From NCBI RefSeq assembly GCF_012033785.1, contig NZ_JAAVJC010000004.1:1-59854 (forward strand): DNA of 59,854 nt, read 5' to 3'. Positions 29,070 through 40,881 of the stretch are shown here, piece by piece (position 1 is the stretch's first letter; every line of letters starts with the position of its first letter). The notes under the pieces were generated by a model, which searched no databases, was not told the origin of the DNA, and was given only the letters and a program-made list of their open reading frames with translations. This DNA is from Streptomyces bohaiensis. Lineage in GTDB: Bacteria; Actinomycetota; Actinomycetes; Streptomycetales; Streptomycetaceae. The translations under genes and the position numbers were made by a program.

Positions 29070-30065
29070 ATGCGGGGAGTCCAGCGACAGTGGAAGACGC
29101 GTGCGGCACTGGTGGTGGGGACCGCGTACCTGGTCGCCCTGGCGGTCGTCGCCGGCACGTTCGTGCTCTGGTGGGATCGGCTGCCCGATCCGATGGCCTC
29201 GCACTTCGCCGGTTCCGGGGAGGCGGACGGCTTCGCCGGCCGCGCCGTGCTCCTGGGAACGGCCGTCCCGCTGCTGCTGCTCATGGGCGGGATGTTCGCC
29301 GCCATGGTCGGGGCGCCGCGGACCGTGGAGCCCGCTGCCCGACTGCTGGTCGCGGCGGGTGCCGCGACCGCCGGGCTGCTGGGGGCGGTGATCACTTCCG
29401 TCACCGCGGCCAATCTCGACCTCGCGCAGGCGCAGGACGCCGCTCTGGGACTCCGTGACCTGGCCACGGCGATCGCCACGGCCGGTGCCGCCGGCGCGCT
29501 GTCGTGGTGGATCGTGGGCTCTGTTCCCGAGGGTGAGCTGCCGGGGTCGGAGTCGGGGCCCGGGGCGGCCCCCGCGGTCGCGGCCGTGCCGCTGGCCGAG
29601 GGGGAGGTGGTCGTCTGGTCCCGCCGCGTGGGCTCCCGTGCGATGGGCGTCGTCGCCGTCCTGACGTTGCTGACCGCGCTGCTCCTTGCCCACCTCGGTC
29701 TGTGGGTCGGCGCGGTGCTCATGTTCCTCGCCGCGCTGCCGGTGGCGGCCCTCGCGCGGCTCACGGTGACCGTCGACCGGCGCGGGCTGCGGGTGGCGCC
29801 CGCCGGGCTGCGGGCGCCGGCCAAGCTCGTCGAACTGCCGGAGGTGGAGACGGCCGGGGTGCGGAAGGTCAACGCCTTCCATGAGTTCGGTGGTTGGGGC
29901 TACCGCATACGGCCGGGTGCCACGGGTGTGGTGATGCGCTCGGGTGAGGCACTCTGTGTACGCCTGCTCTCCGGGCGGGAGTTCGTCGTGGTCGTCGGGG
30001 ATGCACGGCAGGCCGCCGAAACACTGAACGCGCTGGTGGAACGCCGGCGCGACGAGGACGAGTGA
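29070..30065 (+). CDS. DUF1648-domain membrane protein
   Basis: 331 residues, ATG preceded by GGAGGGG. The N-terminal membrane segment leads into the DUF1648 signature (LWWDRLPDPMASHFAGSGEADGF, residues 33-55), followed by further membrane helices (about residues 65-145 and 195-230) and a soluble C-terminal domain (VTVDRRGLRVAPAGL to FVVVVGDARQAAETLN). DUF1648 proteins, including SdpI-like immunity and signalling proteins, often pair with small GntR regulators, as here with six bases between genes. An envelope-stress or bacteriocin-immunity role is possible but unproven. Confidence 0.85.
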   Translation: MRGVQRQWKTRAALVVGTAYLVALAVVAGTFVLWWDRLPDPMASHFAGSGEADGFAGRAVLLGTAVPLLLLMGGMFAAMVGAPRTVEPAARLLVAAGAATAGLLGAVITSVTAANLDLAQAQDAALGLRDLATAIATAGAAGALSWWIVGSVPEGELPGSESGPGAAPAVAAVPLAEGEVVVWSRRVGSRAMGVVAVLTLLTALLLAHLGLWVGAVLMFLAALPVAALARLTVTVDRRGLRVAPAGLRAPAKLVELPEVETAGVRKVNAFHEFGGWGYRIRPGATGVVMRSGEALCVRLLSGREFVVVVGDARQAAETLNALVERRRDEDE

Positions 30066-30071
30066 TCACAC

Positions 30072-30431
30072 GTGCTGTTCCGACTCGACACCGCATCCCC
30101 GGTCGCGCTCGGCGACCAGATCGCGGCCTCGGTCCGCGGGGCCATCGCCGAGGGGCGTGCCGGCGCGGGGGAGCGGCTGCCCTCCGCCAAGGAGCTGGCC
30201 GCCTCCCTCGGAGTCAACGTGCACACGGTGCTCCGCGGCTACCAGCAGCTGCGGGACGAGGGGCTGATCGAGCTGCGGCGCGGCCGTGGCGCGGTCGTGA
30301 CCGGCGTCCAGCCGGAGGCGCGGGCCCGGCTGGCGGCCGACATCAGGGTGCTGGTGGAGGACGGCCGTGAGCTCGGCCTCACCGACGAACAGCTCCTCGC
30401 GCTGGTCCGCTCCGCGCTGAGCGACGACTGA
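30072..30431 (+). CDS. GntR-family regulator, YtrA subfamily
   Basis: 119 residues from GTG 30072. It has a winged-helix GntR domain (residues 12-75; RLPSAKELAASLGVNVHTVLRGYQQLRDEGLIELRRGRGAVV) and only a short helical C terminus, which is characteristic of the YtrA subfamily. Members usually control the adjacent transport or membrane-protein operon in response to envelope stress. It follows the DUF1648 gene by six bases, so it is probably the operon repressor. Confidence 0.9.
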   Translation: MLFRLDTASPVALGDQIAASVRGAIAEGRAGAGERLPSAKELAASLGVNVHTVLRGYQQLRDEGLIELRRGRGAVVTGVQPEARARLAADIRVLVEDGRELGLTDEQLLALVRSALSDD

Positions 30432-30458
30432 CGGCTCGGCCGTCCGCTCGCGCGCACG

Positions 30459-30496
30459 CGACCACCCCGGTGTCCGGCGCGGCCCAGGGGTGGTCG
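30459..30496. terminator. Bidirectional terminator
   Basis: A 10-bp stem (30459-30468 with 30487-30496) between the convergent GntR gene and the lasso exporter gene. Confidence 0.7.
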
Positions 30497-30510
30497 GGTG
30501 GGTGGCAGCC

Positions 30511-32970
30511 CTACCGGACGAGCAACTGATGCGCGGCCAGCTCGTGGTAGAGGGAACTGCTCCGCGTCAGTTCGTCGTGTCCGCCCGCGGCCACGACCCT
30601 GCCGTTGTCGAACACGATGATCTGGTCGGCATCGACGACGGTCGCCAACCGGTGCGCCACGATGAGCAGCGTGCGGTGCTCGGCGACGGCGTCGAGCGCT
30701 TGGCGCAGCGCGTGCTCGCTACGGGCGTCCAGGTTGCTCGTCGGCTCGTCCAACAGCAGTATCGGGGCGCCGGTCAGCAGCGTACGGGCCAGGGCGAGAC
30801 GCTGACGCTGCCCACCGGACAGGAGCGCACCGGACTCGCCCACGGGGGCGTCCAGACCGGCCGGCGAGCGTTCGACCAGCTCCGTCAGTTGAGCTGCGCG
30901 CAGCGCGGCCATGAGGGCTGCGTCATCAGCCTCCGGAGTCGCGATCAGCAGGTTCTCGCGTATGCTCCCGGCCAGCACGGGAGCGTCCTGTTCGACGTAG
31001 CCGATCCGGCCCCGAAGCTCCGCCCGGGAGAGGTCGCGCACATCCACCCCGTCCACGCGCACGGCACCGCGGTCCACGTCATAGAACCGTTCGATCAGAG
31101 CCAGCGTCGTGGACTTGCCGCCGCCTGACGGCCCCACCAGGGCACAGCGCGACCCCGGGGGCACCCGGAAGGCCACCTCGCGCAGCACCGGATCGGCCGC
31201 GTCATACCCGAAGGTCACCCCATCGAACTCGATGGCGGCCGGTGACCCGGTCGGGGCGGCTCGGTCGACGCTGACGGGCACCGGCCCGCTCCGGCGGTCG
31301 TCGGCCGTCTCCTCCGCCAGCGACAGCACCTCCTCGATGCGCCGCAGTGCTCCGAGCCCGGTCTGCAGATCCGCGTATGCGCCGACGGCCTGCAGGATCG
31401 GCATCATCATCATGAACAGCAGCGCCACGAACGCGACCAGGTCCCCGACACTCATGTCGCCTGCGGCGACGCGACTGCCGCCGACGCCGAGCACGACGAG
31501 TGAGGCGACCTGCACGGCAGAGGTCATGAGTGGCCCGACGAACGCCCGCAGCCGAGCGATCCGCAAGCCCGCGCGGTAGGCGCCTCGGGCACAGCGGTTG
31601 ATCTCCTGTGTCTCCCGTTCCTCGGCCCTGGCCGCCCGCACCGTCCGGATGCCGGAAATGGCCCGCTCGGTGGCCGACGTCATTTCGCCCAGCTTCTCCT
31701 GGGCTGCGGTGGAGGCGCCCTGGATGCGCTGGGCGACTGCCACCGCGCCAACAGCACCCGCCAGCCCCAGTACGGTGACCGCGAAGAGCAGCGGGTCCAG
31801 CACCAGCATCAGGGCGACGGCGCCCACCAGCACGACGACCCCGCTCAGAAGTTCCATGAGACCGCCGGTCACCACCGAACGAAGCAGGGTCGAGTCGCTG
31901 CTCAACCGGGCCAGCAGATCCCCGGTGCGTCGGCAGTCGTACTCGGGCATCGGCAGCCGCAGCATGCGTGCGGCCAACTGCTGCCGTACGGACAGCACCA
32001 CGCCCTCGCCCGTCCGGTGCAGGAGGTAGTCCCGCACCGCGGAGGCGGCTCCGGCAATCAGCAGGAGGAGCACCAGGGCGAGCAGCAGCCCGCCGACCGC
32101 AGCCCCGGCGTGCAGGCCGTCCAAGACGGACCGAATCAGCATCGGCTGGGCGAGTAGACCCGTCGCGGTCGCCACCGAGAGTGCCGACACCGCCCCGAGC
32201 ACCTTCAGGTGGGGACGCAGATAGGGAAAGAGAGCGCCGATGCCCACCTTGCCGACGCCGGGCGAGGCGCCGTCCCCGTCGCGGCCGTCACTCTGGCTGG
32301 CTGTCAGCTCCTCGGCCCCGACTTCGGCTGCGGGGCCTCCTGCCGGACCCGGCTGCCCCGCCGTCGCGGCACCTCCGTCCGGGTGTGCGGCACTCCTCGG
32401 CTCCGACCGTTGCGCGCGCAGCAGCGAGCGCTGCACGTGGCCGCCCACCACGACATCCCAGAACTGTGTGAGCAGCAGTGCGAGCGCCACTCCCGTGGCG
32501 GTCGCGGTCGCCGTCCACACCGGACGTTCCGCCCAGCCGGTCAGGTCCGTGAGCACTCCTCCGGCTCCGAAAGCACCCACCACGGCCATGCCGGCTATGA
32601 GGAGGTTGCGGACAACGGTCGCCCCTCCCATCACCGCGCGCTGACCGAAGCACCGGCAGTCCACCAGCAGGCCCGAACGCATCACGCTCAGCGAGACGGC
32701 GCAGAACAACAGCAGCAGGCCGACGGCCAGTGCCAGCCCGAGGCGGGTCGCCCCCGGGGTCAGCAGGGAGGCGACGACCGCGACCTCGGCCGGGAGAACC
32801 AGGGCTGCCAGGGCCGTGGCGATCCGCGGGCTTCGCACGAAAGGCAGCTGCTCCACCGAGGTGGTGAAGGAGCGGAACCGAGCCCTGCTCCGAAACTTGC
32901 CGAGCGCGGACATGACGAAGACGACCACGATCAGCGTCTGTCCGGCGGCCGACCACCAGGCGCCGCTCAC
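30511..32970 (-). CDS. MauE-like / ABC exporter fusion of the lasso cluster (D)
   Basis: 819 residues from GTG 32970, which overlaps the B2 stop as GTGA. Residues 1 to about 150 are a MauE/DoxX-like four-helix membrane domain (TLIVVVFVMSALGKFRSRARF; DCRCFGQ motif). A Gly/Ala-rich linker leads to a complete half-transporter: six-helix ABC domain from about residue 245 (LFPYLRPHLKVLGAVSAL), then the ATPase with Walker A GPSGGGKST, signature LSGGQRQRLALAR and ILLLDEPTS. ABC proteins of lasso clusters export the mature peptide and give immunity. The in-frame fusion is unbroken; MauE-like domains usually form separate proteins linked to thiol-disulfide systems, notable since the peptide has two cysteines. 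Confidence 0.9.
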   Translation of the reverse strand: MSGAWWSAAGQTLIVVVFVMSALGKFRSRARFRSFTTSVEQLPFVRSPRIATALAALVLPAEVAVVASLLTPGATRLGLALAVGLLLLFCAVSLSVMRSGLLVDCRCFGQRAVMGGATVVRNLLIAGMAVVGAFGAGGVLTDLTGWAERPVWTATATATGVALALLLTQFWDVVVGGHVQRSLLRAQRSEPRSAAHPDGGAATAGQPGPAGGPAAEVGAEELTASQSDGRDGDGASPGVGKVGIGALFPYLRPHLKVLGAVSALSVATATGLLAQPMLIRSVLDGLHAGAAVGGLLLALVLLLLIAGAASAVRDYLLHRTGEGVVLSVRQQLAARMLRLPMPEYDCRRTGDLLARLSSDSTLLRSVVTGGLMELLSGVVVLVGAVALMLVLDPLLFAVTVLGLAGAVGAVAVAQRIQGASTAAQEKLGEMTSATERAISGIRTVRAARAEERETQEINRCARGAYRAGLRIARLRAFVGPLMTSAVQVASLVVLGVGGSRVAAGDMSVGDLVAFVALLFMMMMPILQAVGAYADLQTGLGALRRIEEVLSLAEETADDRRSGPVPVSVDRAAPTGSPAAIEFDGVTFGYDAADPVLREVAFRVPPGSRCALVGPSGGGKSTTLALIERFYDVDRGAVRVDGVDVRDLSRAELRGRIGYVEQDAPVLAGSIRENLLIATPEADDAALMAALRAAQLTELVERSPAGLDAPVGESGALLSGGQRQRLALARTLLTGAPILLLDEPTSNLDARSEHALRQALDAVAEHRTLLIVAHRLATVVDADQIIVFDNGRVVAAGGHDELTRSSSLYHELAAHQLLVR

Positions 32971-33383
32971 CGGACCCCCATGGTCACCGCGTAGGTGGCG
33001 ACTTCCTCGTGCTCTCCGACGGGGACACCACCGACCGCCACCCACGCGTGGGCACGGAACGGCTCCAGCCGCACACCGGTGCGCCACTCCGGCACGCGAC
33101 CGGAGAGCCGGCACAGCAGGAACGTGGCGATCGACCTCTCCAGGCACCCCTGCCCGGCGCAGTGGACGCTGACCGCGACCACCGCTTCGCGAGCTTCCAT
33201 GGCCTCGGCCGAGGTGGCCGGCCGTGCGCCCCGGCTCACCAGCTCCAAGAGCCCACGAAGGCGCTGCGGCCGACAGCGGCGCAGCTGGAAGGCGGCTGCG
33301 ACCGCAGCACGGGCGGCGAACCTGCGGGTCCGCGGGACGGCGTCTCGCGCGGCTCGGGGCTCCAACGTCACGGGAAGGCTCAT
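32967..33383 (-). CDS. Lasso peptide leader protease B2
   Basis: 138 residues; the ATG overlaps the B1 stop (ATGA). It is a transglutaminase-like cysteine protease of the lasso B2 type: nucleophile Cys80 in GQGCLERSIATFLLCRLSG and His112 in FRAHAWV. The third triad residue is not obvious, since the usual acidic position after HAWV reads VGG; E124 in VGEHEE may serve. It removes the leader peptide presented by B1. All genes from cyclase C to the exporter are joined by 4-base overlaps, indicating one polycistronic unit. Confidence 0.9.
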   Translation of the reverse strand: MSLPVTLEPRAARDAVPRTRRFAARAAVAAAFQLRRCRPQRLRGLLELVSRGARPATSAEAMEAREAVVAVSVHCAGQGCLERSIATFLLCRLSGRVPEWRTGVRLEPFRAHAWVAVGGVPVGEHEEVATYAVTMGVR

Positions 33384-33652
33384 GACCGCTCCACGACCTT
33401 CGCCTCCAGCAGCGCCCGCACCACGAGGTGGACATCGCCGGGTATGGCGTCGGCCGCCTCCGGGTGGCGTGCGCTGAGCTCGGCTATCGCACGGGCCGGC
33501 GCGTCGCCCTGTGCACCGTGCTCGGTGAGGTGCCGCAGGACGGCGGCACCGCTCTCGTTGAGCAGACGGTACGCGCCGGTCCTGAGGTCGAGGATGACGG
33601 TGCCCCCGTCCGTCTCGGCCACGGTCACTCCGTCGGCAAGTCTGTAGGTCAT
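33380..33652 (-). CDS. Lasso peptide RRE protein B1 (PqqD-like)
   Basis: 90 residues, start overlapping the cyclase stop (ATGA). It is a winged-helix RiPP recognition element of the PqqD family (RLADGVTVAETDGGTVILDLRTGAYRLLNESGAAVLRHL). B1 binds the YxxPxL leader motif of the precursor and passes it to protease B2. Size and position, between C and B2, are canonical for actinobacterial lasso clusters. Confidence 0.92.
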   Translation of the reverse strand: MTYRLADGVTVAETDGGTVILDLRTGAYRLLNESGAAVLRHLTEHGAQGDAPARAIAELSARHPEAADAIPGDVHLVVRALLEAKVVERS

Positions 33653-35475
33653 CGCTGTCCTCCGTCGGGCAGGGACCGAAGCCAGTTCTCGCAGGCCAGG
33701 GTCGGAATCAGCGGGATGATGCTGAAAGCGTTGAGGTGGGGGGTGGTGAGGGCTGCGCGGAAAGCCGCGGCGTCCACGAGGCCGAGCTTCTCCAGCCGCA
33801 TGTCCTCGCACAGACCGAGGAGCGTTCCCCGGTTCTGGCGCAGCCCCGCGTAGGCGTCGGCGCTGAACTCGTGCTTGGTCCGGCGTTCGAGCAGCCGCGC
33901 CGGCACGATGCCGCGCATCGCCTCGGTGAGCCCGGGCTTGTACCGGTCGACGGGCACCGCGTCGGCCAGACGGACGGCGAGGGCGGCCTCGATGACGTGG
34001 TCGTCGAGAAAGGGGGCGTGCAAGGAAAGCCCCATCTGCTCCGACAGCCGTGACCGTTGCCGTGTCACCTCGCCTGCTGTCCGGGCGTCCGCCAGCAGCA
34101 GGTGTTGCGGCGCCGATCCCGAGAGCGGAGTCGTGTCGGCCAGGTCGTGCACGGCATCCCCGACGGCGGCGGCCGCGTCGTCGCTCGCCCATTCCGGTAG
34201 TCGGGTCTCGGCGCCCCAGCCGAAGTCCGGTCTGCCGCCCGCGACGCCGATCGGGGCGTGCAGGGTGTCCGCGGTCGAGAGGAGGGCGTCCCGGAAACTG
34301 CGGGAGCGGACCAGACCGGCCAACGTGGCGCGACGCCCCCACCGGTACAGCGCGCGGTAGCGGCGTGCGTGCGAGAGCGCGAGCAGCGGGTTCGTGCGCA
34401 TCAGCGCGTGCAGATGCGTGGGCGTCGCGTGGAACAGCTCGTCCCCACCGTCGCCCGACAGGTGCGCGGTCACGCCGCGTTCCGCCAGCAGCCGCGCCTT
34501 GTGCTCGTCCTGGGCGCGGGTGCGTATCCAGGCCTGCGGTGCTTCCAGGTCGTCGTAGGGCTCGGCCATCCGGCCGAACCACGCCGGTGCGGAGCTGCCG
34601 CCTTCCACGATGTGCGTTGCGTCCGGCAGGCGGGTGGTCGCGAACTCCGCCCACTGCCGGTCGTCGTTGTTCGGGTCCGCCACCTCCCAGCGGAACGTCA
34701 GCATGTTGCGGGCGCTGCCCCTGTGGGTGGGGAGGCTGTCCGGCTCCTCGGCCGCCATGAGGAAGCACAGACTCGTCGAGTCGAGCCCCCCGGACAGGTC
34801 GGCGCCGATGGTGGGGTGGGCGCGCAGGCGGGCCCGCACCGCGGCGCGCAGGGCACGCGCGATCTCCGGGGCCGCCTCGGCCATGGGTGCGGCGGCGTCC
34901 GGCGCGTTCCAGTGGCGCCTCGTGCGCGCCTGGCCGTCGCGGTCGAGTTCCAGGTGGTGGCCGGCGGGCAGGGCGTTCACGTCGTCCCACACCGGCTTCT
35001 CACCGAGGGGCCACGGCGGCAGCGGAGCCACGAGCCGTACCGCCAGCCTCTCCGGTGAGACCTGCGACAGGGAGTTCACCGTGGCGAGAGCCGCCGGATT
35101 GTCCGCGGCCACGGTGACCCGGTCCAGACTCCGGTGAACCGGCTGGTAGCGAGACGACAGCGTCCCCTGGAGGCGGACGCGTCCGCCGGCGGAGATCAGC
35201 AGGTGGTAAGCGCCCGGCACGGCCGAGGCCAGTGCCTCGACGCCACCGCCACGACTCAGCCGCACGCAGTGCTCGGCGAGCGCGTCGCCGTCCGTGTCGA
35301 ACGCGCCGAGAAGGACGACCCGGACGCCGCGGGCGGTTGCGGTGGCGACTTCGTGGTCCTCCCACTCCCCGTCGACGAAGGGGCGTCCGGAAGGGTGGTC
35401 AATGGTCCGGGGGCCACGCGGCAACGCGGCCCATGCGCTGGGCAGCATGCAGTCGGGCCGTACAACGAATCGCAT
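33649..35475 (-). CDS. Lasso cyclase C (asparagine synthetase-like)
   Basis: 608 residues, ATG 35475 with GAGGAGAA upstream. The N-terminal glutamine-amidotransferase-like domain has no N-terminal catalytic Cys at position 2, as in other lasso cyclases. The C-terminal synthetase domain has the ATP pyrophosphatase loop DLSGGLDST (226-234) and SGDGGDELFH. It adenylates the ring Asp side chain and closes the isopeptide bond to the new N-terminal Gly while the tail is threaded. It lies 81 bp downstream of precursor 1, with a hairpin between that may partly stop transcription. Confidence 0.95.
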   Translation of the reverse strand: MRFVVRPDCMLPSAWAALPRGPRTIDHPSGRPFVDGEWEDHEVATATARGVRVVLLGAFDTDGDALAEHCVRLSRGGGVEALASAVPGAYHLLISAGGRVRLQGTLSSRYQPVHRSLDRVTVAADNPAALATVNSLSQVSPERLAVRLVAPLPPWPLGEKPVWDDVNALPAGHHLELDRDGQARTRRHWNAPDAAAPMAEAAPEIARALRAAVRARLRAHPTIGADLSGGLDSTSLCFLMAAEEPDSLPTHRGSARNMLTFRWEVADPNNDDRQWAEFATTRLPDATHIVEGGSSAPAWFGRMAEPYDDLEAPQAWIRTRAQDEHKARLLAERGVTAHLSGDGGDELFHATPTHLHALMRTNPLLALSHARRYRALYRWGRRATLAGLVRSRSFRDALLSTADTLHAPIGVAGGRPDFGWGAETRLPEWASDDAAAAVGDAVHDLADTTPLSGSAPQHLLLADARTAGEVTRQRSRLSEQMGLSLHAPFLDDHVIEAALAVRLADAVPVDRYKPGLTEAMRGIVPARLLERRTKHEFSADAYAGLRQNRGTLLGLCEDMRLEKLGLVDAAAFRAALTTPHLNAFSIIPLIPTLACENWLRSLPDGGQR

Positions 35476-35507
35476 CGCTCATCTTCTCCTCGGGGCGGCT
35501 GCGGCGC

Positions 35508-35547
35508 CGGGGCGCGCCGGCGGCGGGAGCCGGTCCGACGCGCCCCG
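35508..35547 (-). terminator. Attenuating hairpin between precursor 1 and cyclase
   Basis: CGGGGCGCG (35508-35516) pairs with CGCGCCCCG (35539-35547). A stem-loop directly after the precursor gene is common in lasso operons and would raise precursor mRNA over enzyme mRNA. Confidence 0.55.
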
Positions 35548-35556
35548 TAGCCCGGA

Positions 35557-35694
35557 TCAGACCTGGCAGTTGAGCCAGCGGCAGAGCATGGAGCTGTCGA
35601 AGCCCCAGCTGACCCGGCCGAGGGTGACCTTGGTGAAGTCCCCGGCGTCGAGCAGCGCCGGCGCCTCGTAGAGCGAGGTGGTGGTGTTCTTCAT
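35557..35694 (-). CDS. Lasso peptide precursor 1 (LP2006-like, class IV type)
   Basis: 45 residues, with GGAGGAA just before the ATG. The leader MKNTTTSLYEAPALLDAGDF plus TKVTL contains the YxxPxL recognition motif (YEAPAL) and ends with Thr at the penultimate position. The predicted core is GRVSWGFD (ring) then SSMLCRWLNCQV (tail): 20 residues, Gly1 joined to Asp8, cysteines at 13 and 18. It resembles the LP2006 core as I recall it (GRPNWGFE ring, two tail Cys), the founding class IV lasso peptide with a tail-to-tail disulfide; here Asp replaces Glu in the ring. The gene was too short for ordinary calling. Confidence 0.9.
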   Translation of the reverse strand: MKNTTTSLYEAPALLDAGDFTKVTLGRVSWGFDSSMLCRWLNCQV

Positions 35695-35902
35695 GTTTCC
35701 TCCGGTCGTGGGTTCTGGTGGTTCACCGCGGTGTCGGATGCGACCCGGGGGATGCGCCCTGCCGGAAGCAGGTGCGCCGGGGCGCCTTCAGGAATGACGT
35801 TCGGCACCGGACGAAAGGATGGCCGGTCGACGAGCTCTTCCCGCCGGAATTCTCCGGTGGCTCGCTCGTGCTCTTTCACCGCATGTCATCCCGCCGTCGA
35901 GA

Positions 35903-36043
35903 TCAAGCGGGCTGGCAGTTGATCCAGCGGCAGAGCATGGAGCTGTCGAAGCCCCAGCTGTTGCGGCCGAGGGTGACCTCGGTGAAGTCCCCGGCGTCGA
36001 GCAGCGCCGGCGCCTCGTACGGCGTGACGGTGGTGTCCTTCAT
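35903..36043 (-). CDS. Lasso peptide precursor 2 (LP2006-like, class IV type)
   Basis: 46 residues with a GAGGAGGAGAA ribosome site. The leader MKDTTVTPYEAPALLDAGDF plus TEVTL has the same recognition motif and penultimate Thr as precursor 1. The predicted core is GRNSWGFD (ring) then SSMLCRWINCQPA (tail), 21 residues, with Cys13 and Cys18 conserved. It differs from precursor 1 in the ring (N3 for V3), the tail (I16 for L16) and the C terminus (QPA for QV). It is the first gene after the SARP regulator and next to a SARP-type repeat. One enzyme set probably matures both products. Confidence 0.9.
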   Translation of the reverse strand: MKDTTVTPYEAPALLDAGDFTEVTLGRNSWGFDSSMLCRWINCQPA

Positions 36044-36099
36044 TTCTCCTCCTCGGAAGACCGTGGTGTGCGTTCTCGAGCAACGCTAGTAGGAGCTCA

Positions 36100-36112
36100 T
36101 TTCACCGGTCTT

Positions 36113-36116
<4 letters not shown>
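36100..36116 (-). promoter_or_regulatory. SARP-type direct repeats before precursor 2
   Basis: On the minus strand GTGAAA GACCG GTGAAA: two identical hexamers with an 11-bp period, overlapping the SARP stop codon. Eight bases after the second repeat lies TACTAG, a possible -10 element. This repeat spacing and distance match known SARP operator layouts. Confidence 0.5.
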
Positions 36117-40318
<4,202 letters not shown>

Positions 40319-40344
40319 CGTTCCGGAGGGTCCGTCAGGTCGCC

Positions 40345-40374
40345 CGTTCGGCGGCGGCACCACGCCGCCGAACG
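40345..40374 (+). terminator. acnA terminator
   Basis: A perfect 12-bp stem (40345-40356 with 40363-40374), 6-base loop, starting 27 bp past the stop codon. Confidence 0.85.
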
Positions 40375-40518
40375 GTTGAACCGTGAACGACGGACGACGG
40401 GGGCGGGGAGCGGTGCTCTCCGCCCCCGTCGCCGCTCCGGGTGGCCGTTGCGGCACCTGGGGGAGCACCGGGTGGGTGACCACTCGAACGGGCGTCGCGA
40501 CGTCCGGTGAACGGTGCA

Positions 40519-40560
40519 CGTGAAGGCGCCGTCGGGATCACTCCCGGCGGCGCCTTCACG
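40519..40560. terminator. Second hairpin downstream of acnA
   Basis: CGTGAAGGCGCCG (40519-40531) pairs with CGGCGCCTTCACG (40548-40560), a perfect 13-bp stem. It may back up the acnA terminator or act in the leader of ngcE. Confidence 0.5.
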
Positions 40561-40683
40561 ATGTGGTGGACCAATGGCCGTATCTTCTCGCTGAAAGCTC
40601 CGGCCCGTGCCGTGTGTCGGGGAGGTATCGACTCGGAAAAGCCCACCGGTGAAAGTTGTCTTCGATCTTGCCGCCCCCGGGAG

Positions 40684-40699
40684 ACCGGACTATACCTGT
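40684..40699. promoter_or_regulatory. DasR (dre)-like site upstream of ngcE
   Basis: ACCGGACTATACCTGT matches 12 of 16 positions of the palindromic dre consensus ACTGGTCTAGACCAGT as remembered. It lies about 190 bp before the sugar-binding protein gene. DasR control is expected for N-acetylglucosamine uptake genes. Confidence 0.4.
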
Positions 40700-40881
40700 C
40701 GGCACCCGGGCGGCCCCGGCGCCGACGGGCGCGGGCCCGTCCGGTCGGTAGAGCGTTCCATGAGCCTGCGTGGCATGGCTGAGCAGCTGAGTAGACCTGC
40801 GGGGTCGGGGCCCACGCGTCGAGACGACGGACGGGGGACCGCGACCGCCGCAGCGTCCTGTAGGAAGGCGAGGACCCACGC

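Larger units (their letters stand above)
40319..40881. other. Intergenic region with two hairpins and a possible dre site
   Basis: 563 bp. It holds the acnA terminator (40345-40374), a second strong hairpin (40519-40560) and a DasR-like site (40684-40699) ahead of ngcE. No gene was seen. Confidence 0.55.

Noticed and set aside
32971..33435. Upstream extension of the exporter frame over B2
   Set aside because: Translation there is Arg-rich and out of frame with B2; the GTG at 32970 overlapping the B2 stop is the natural start.
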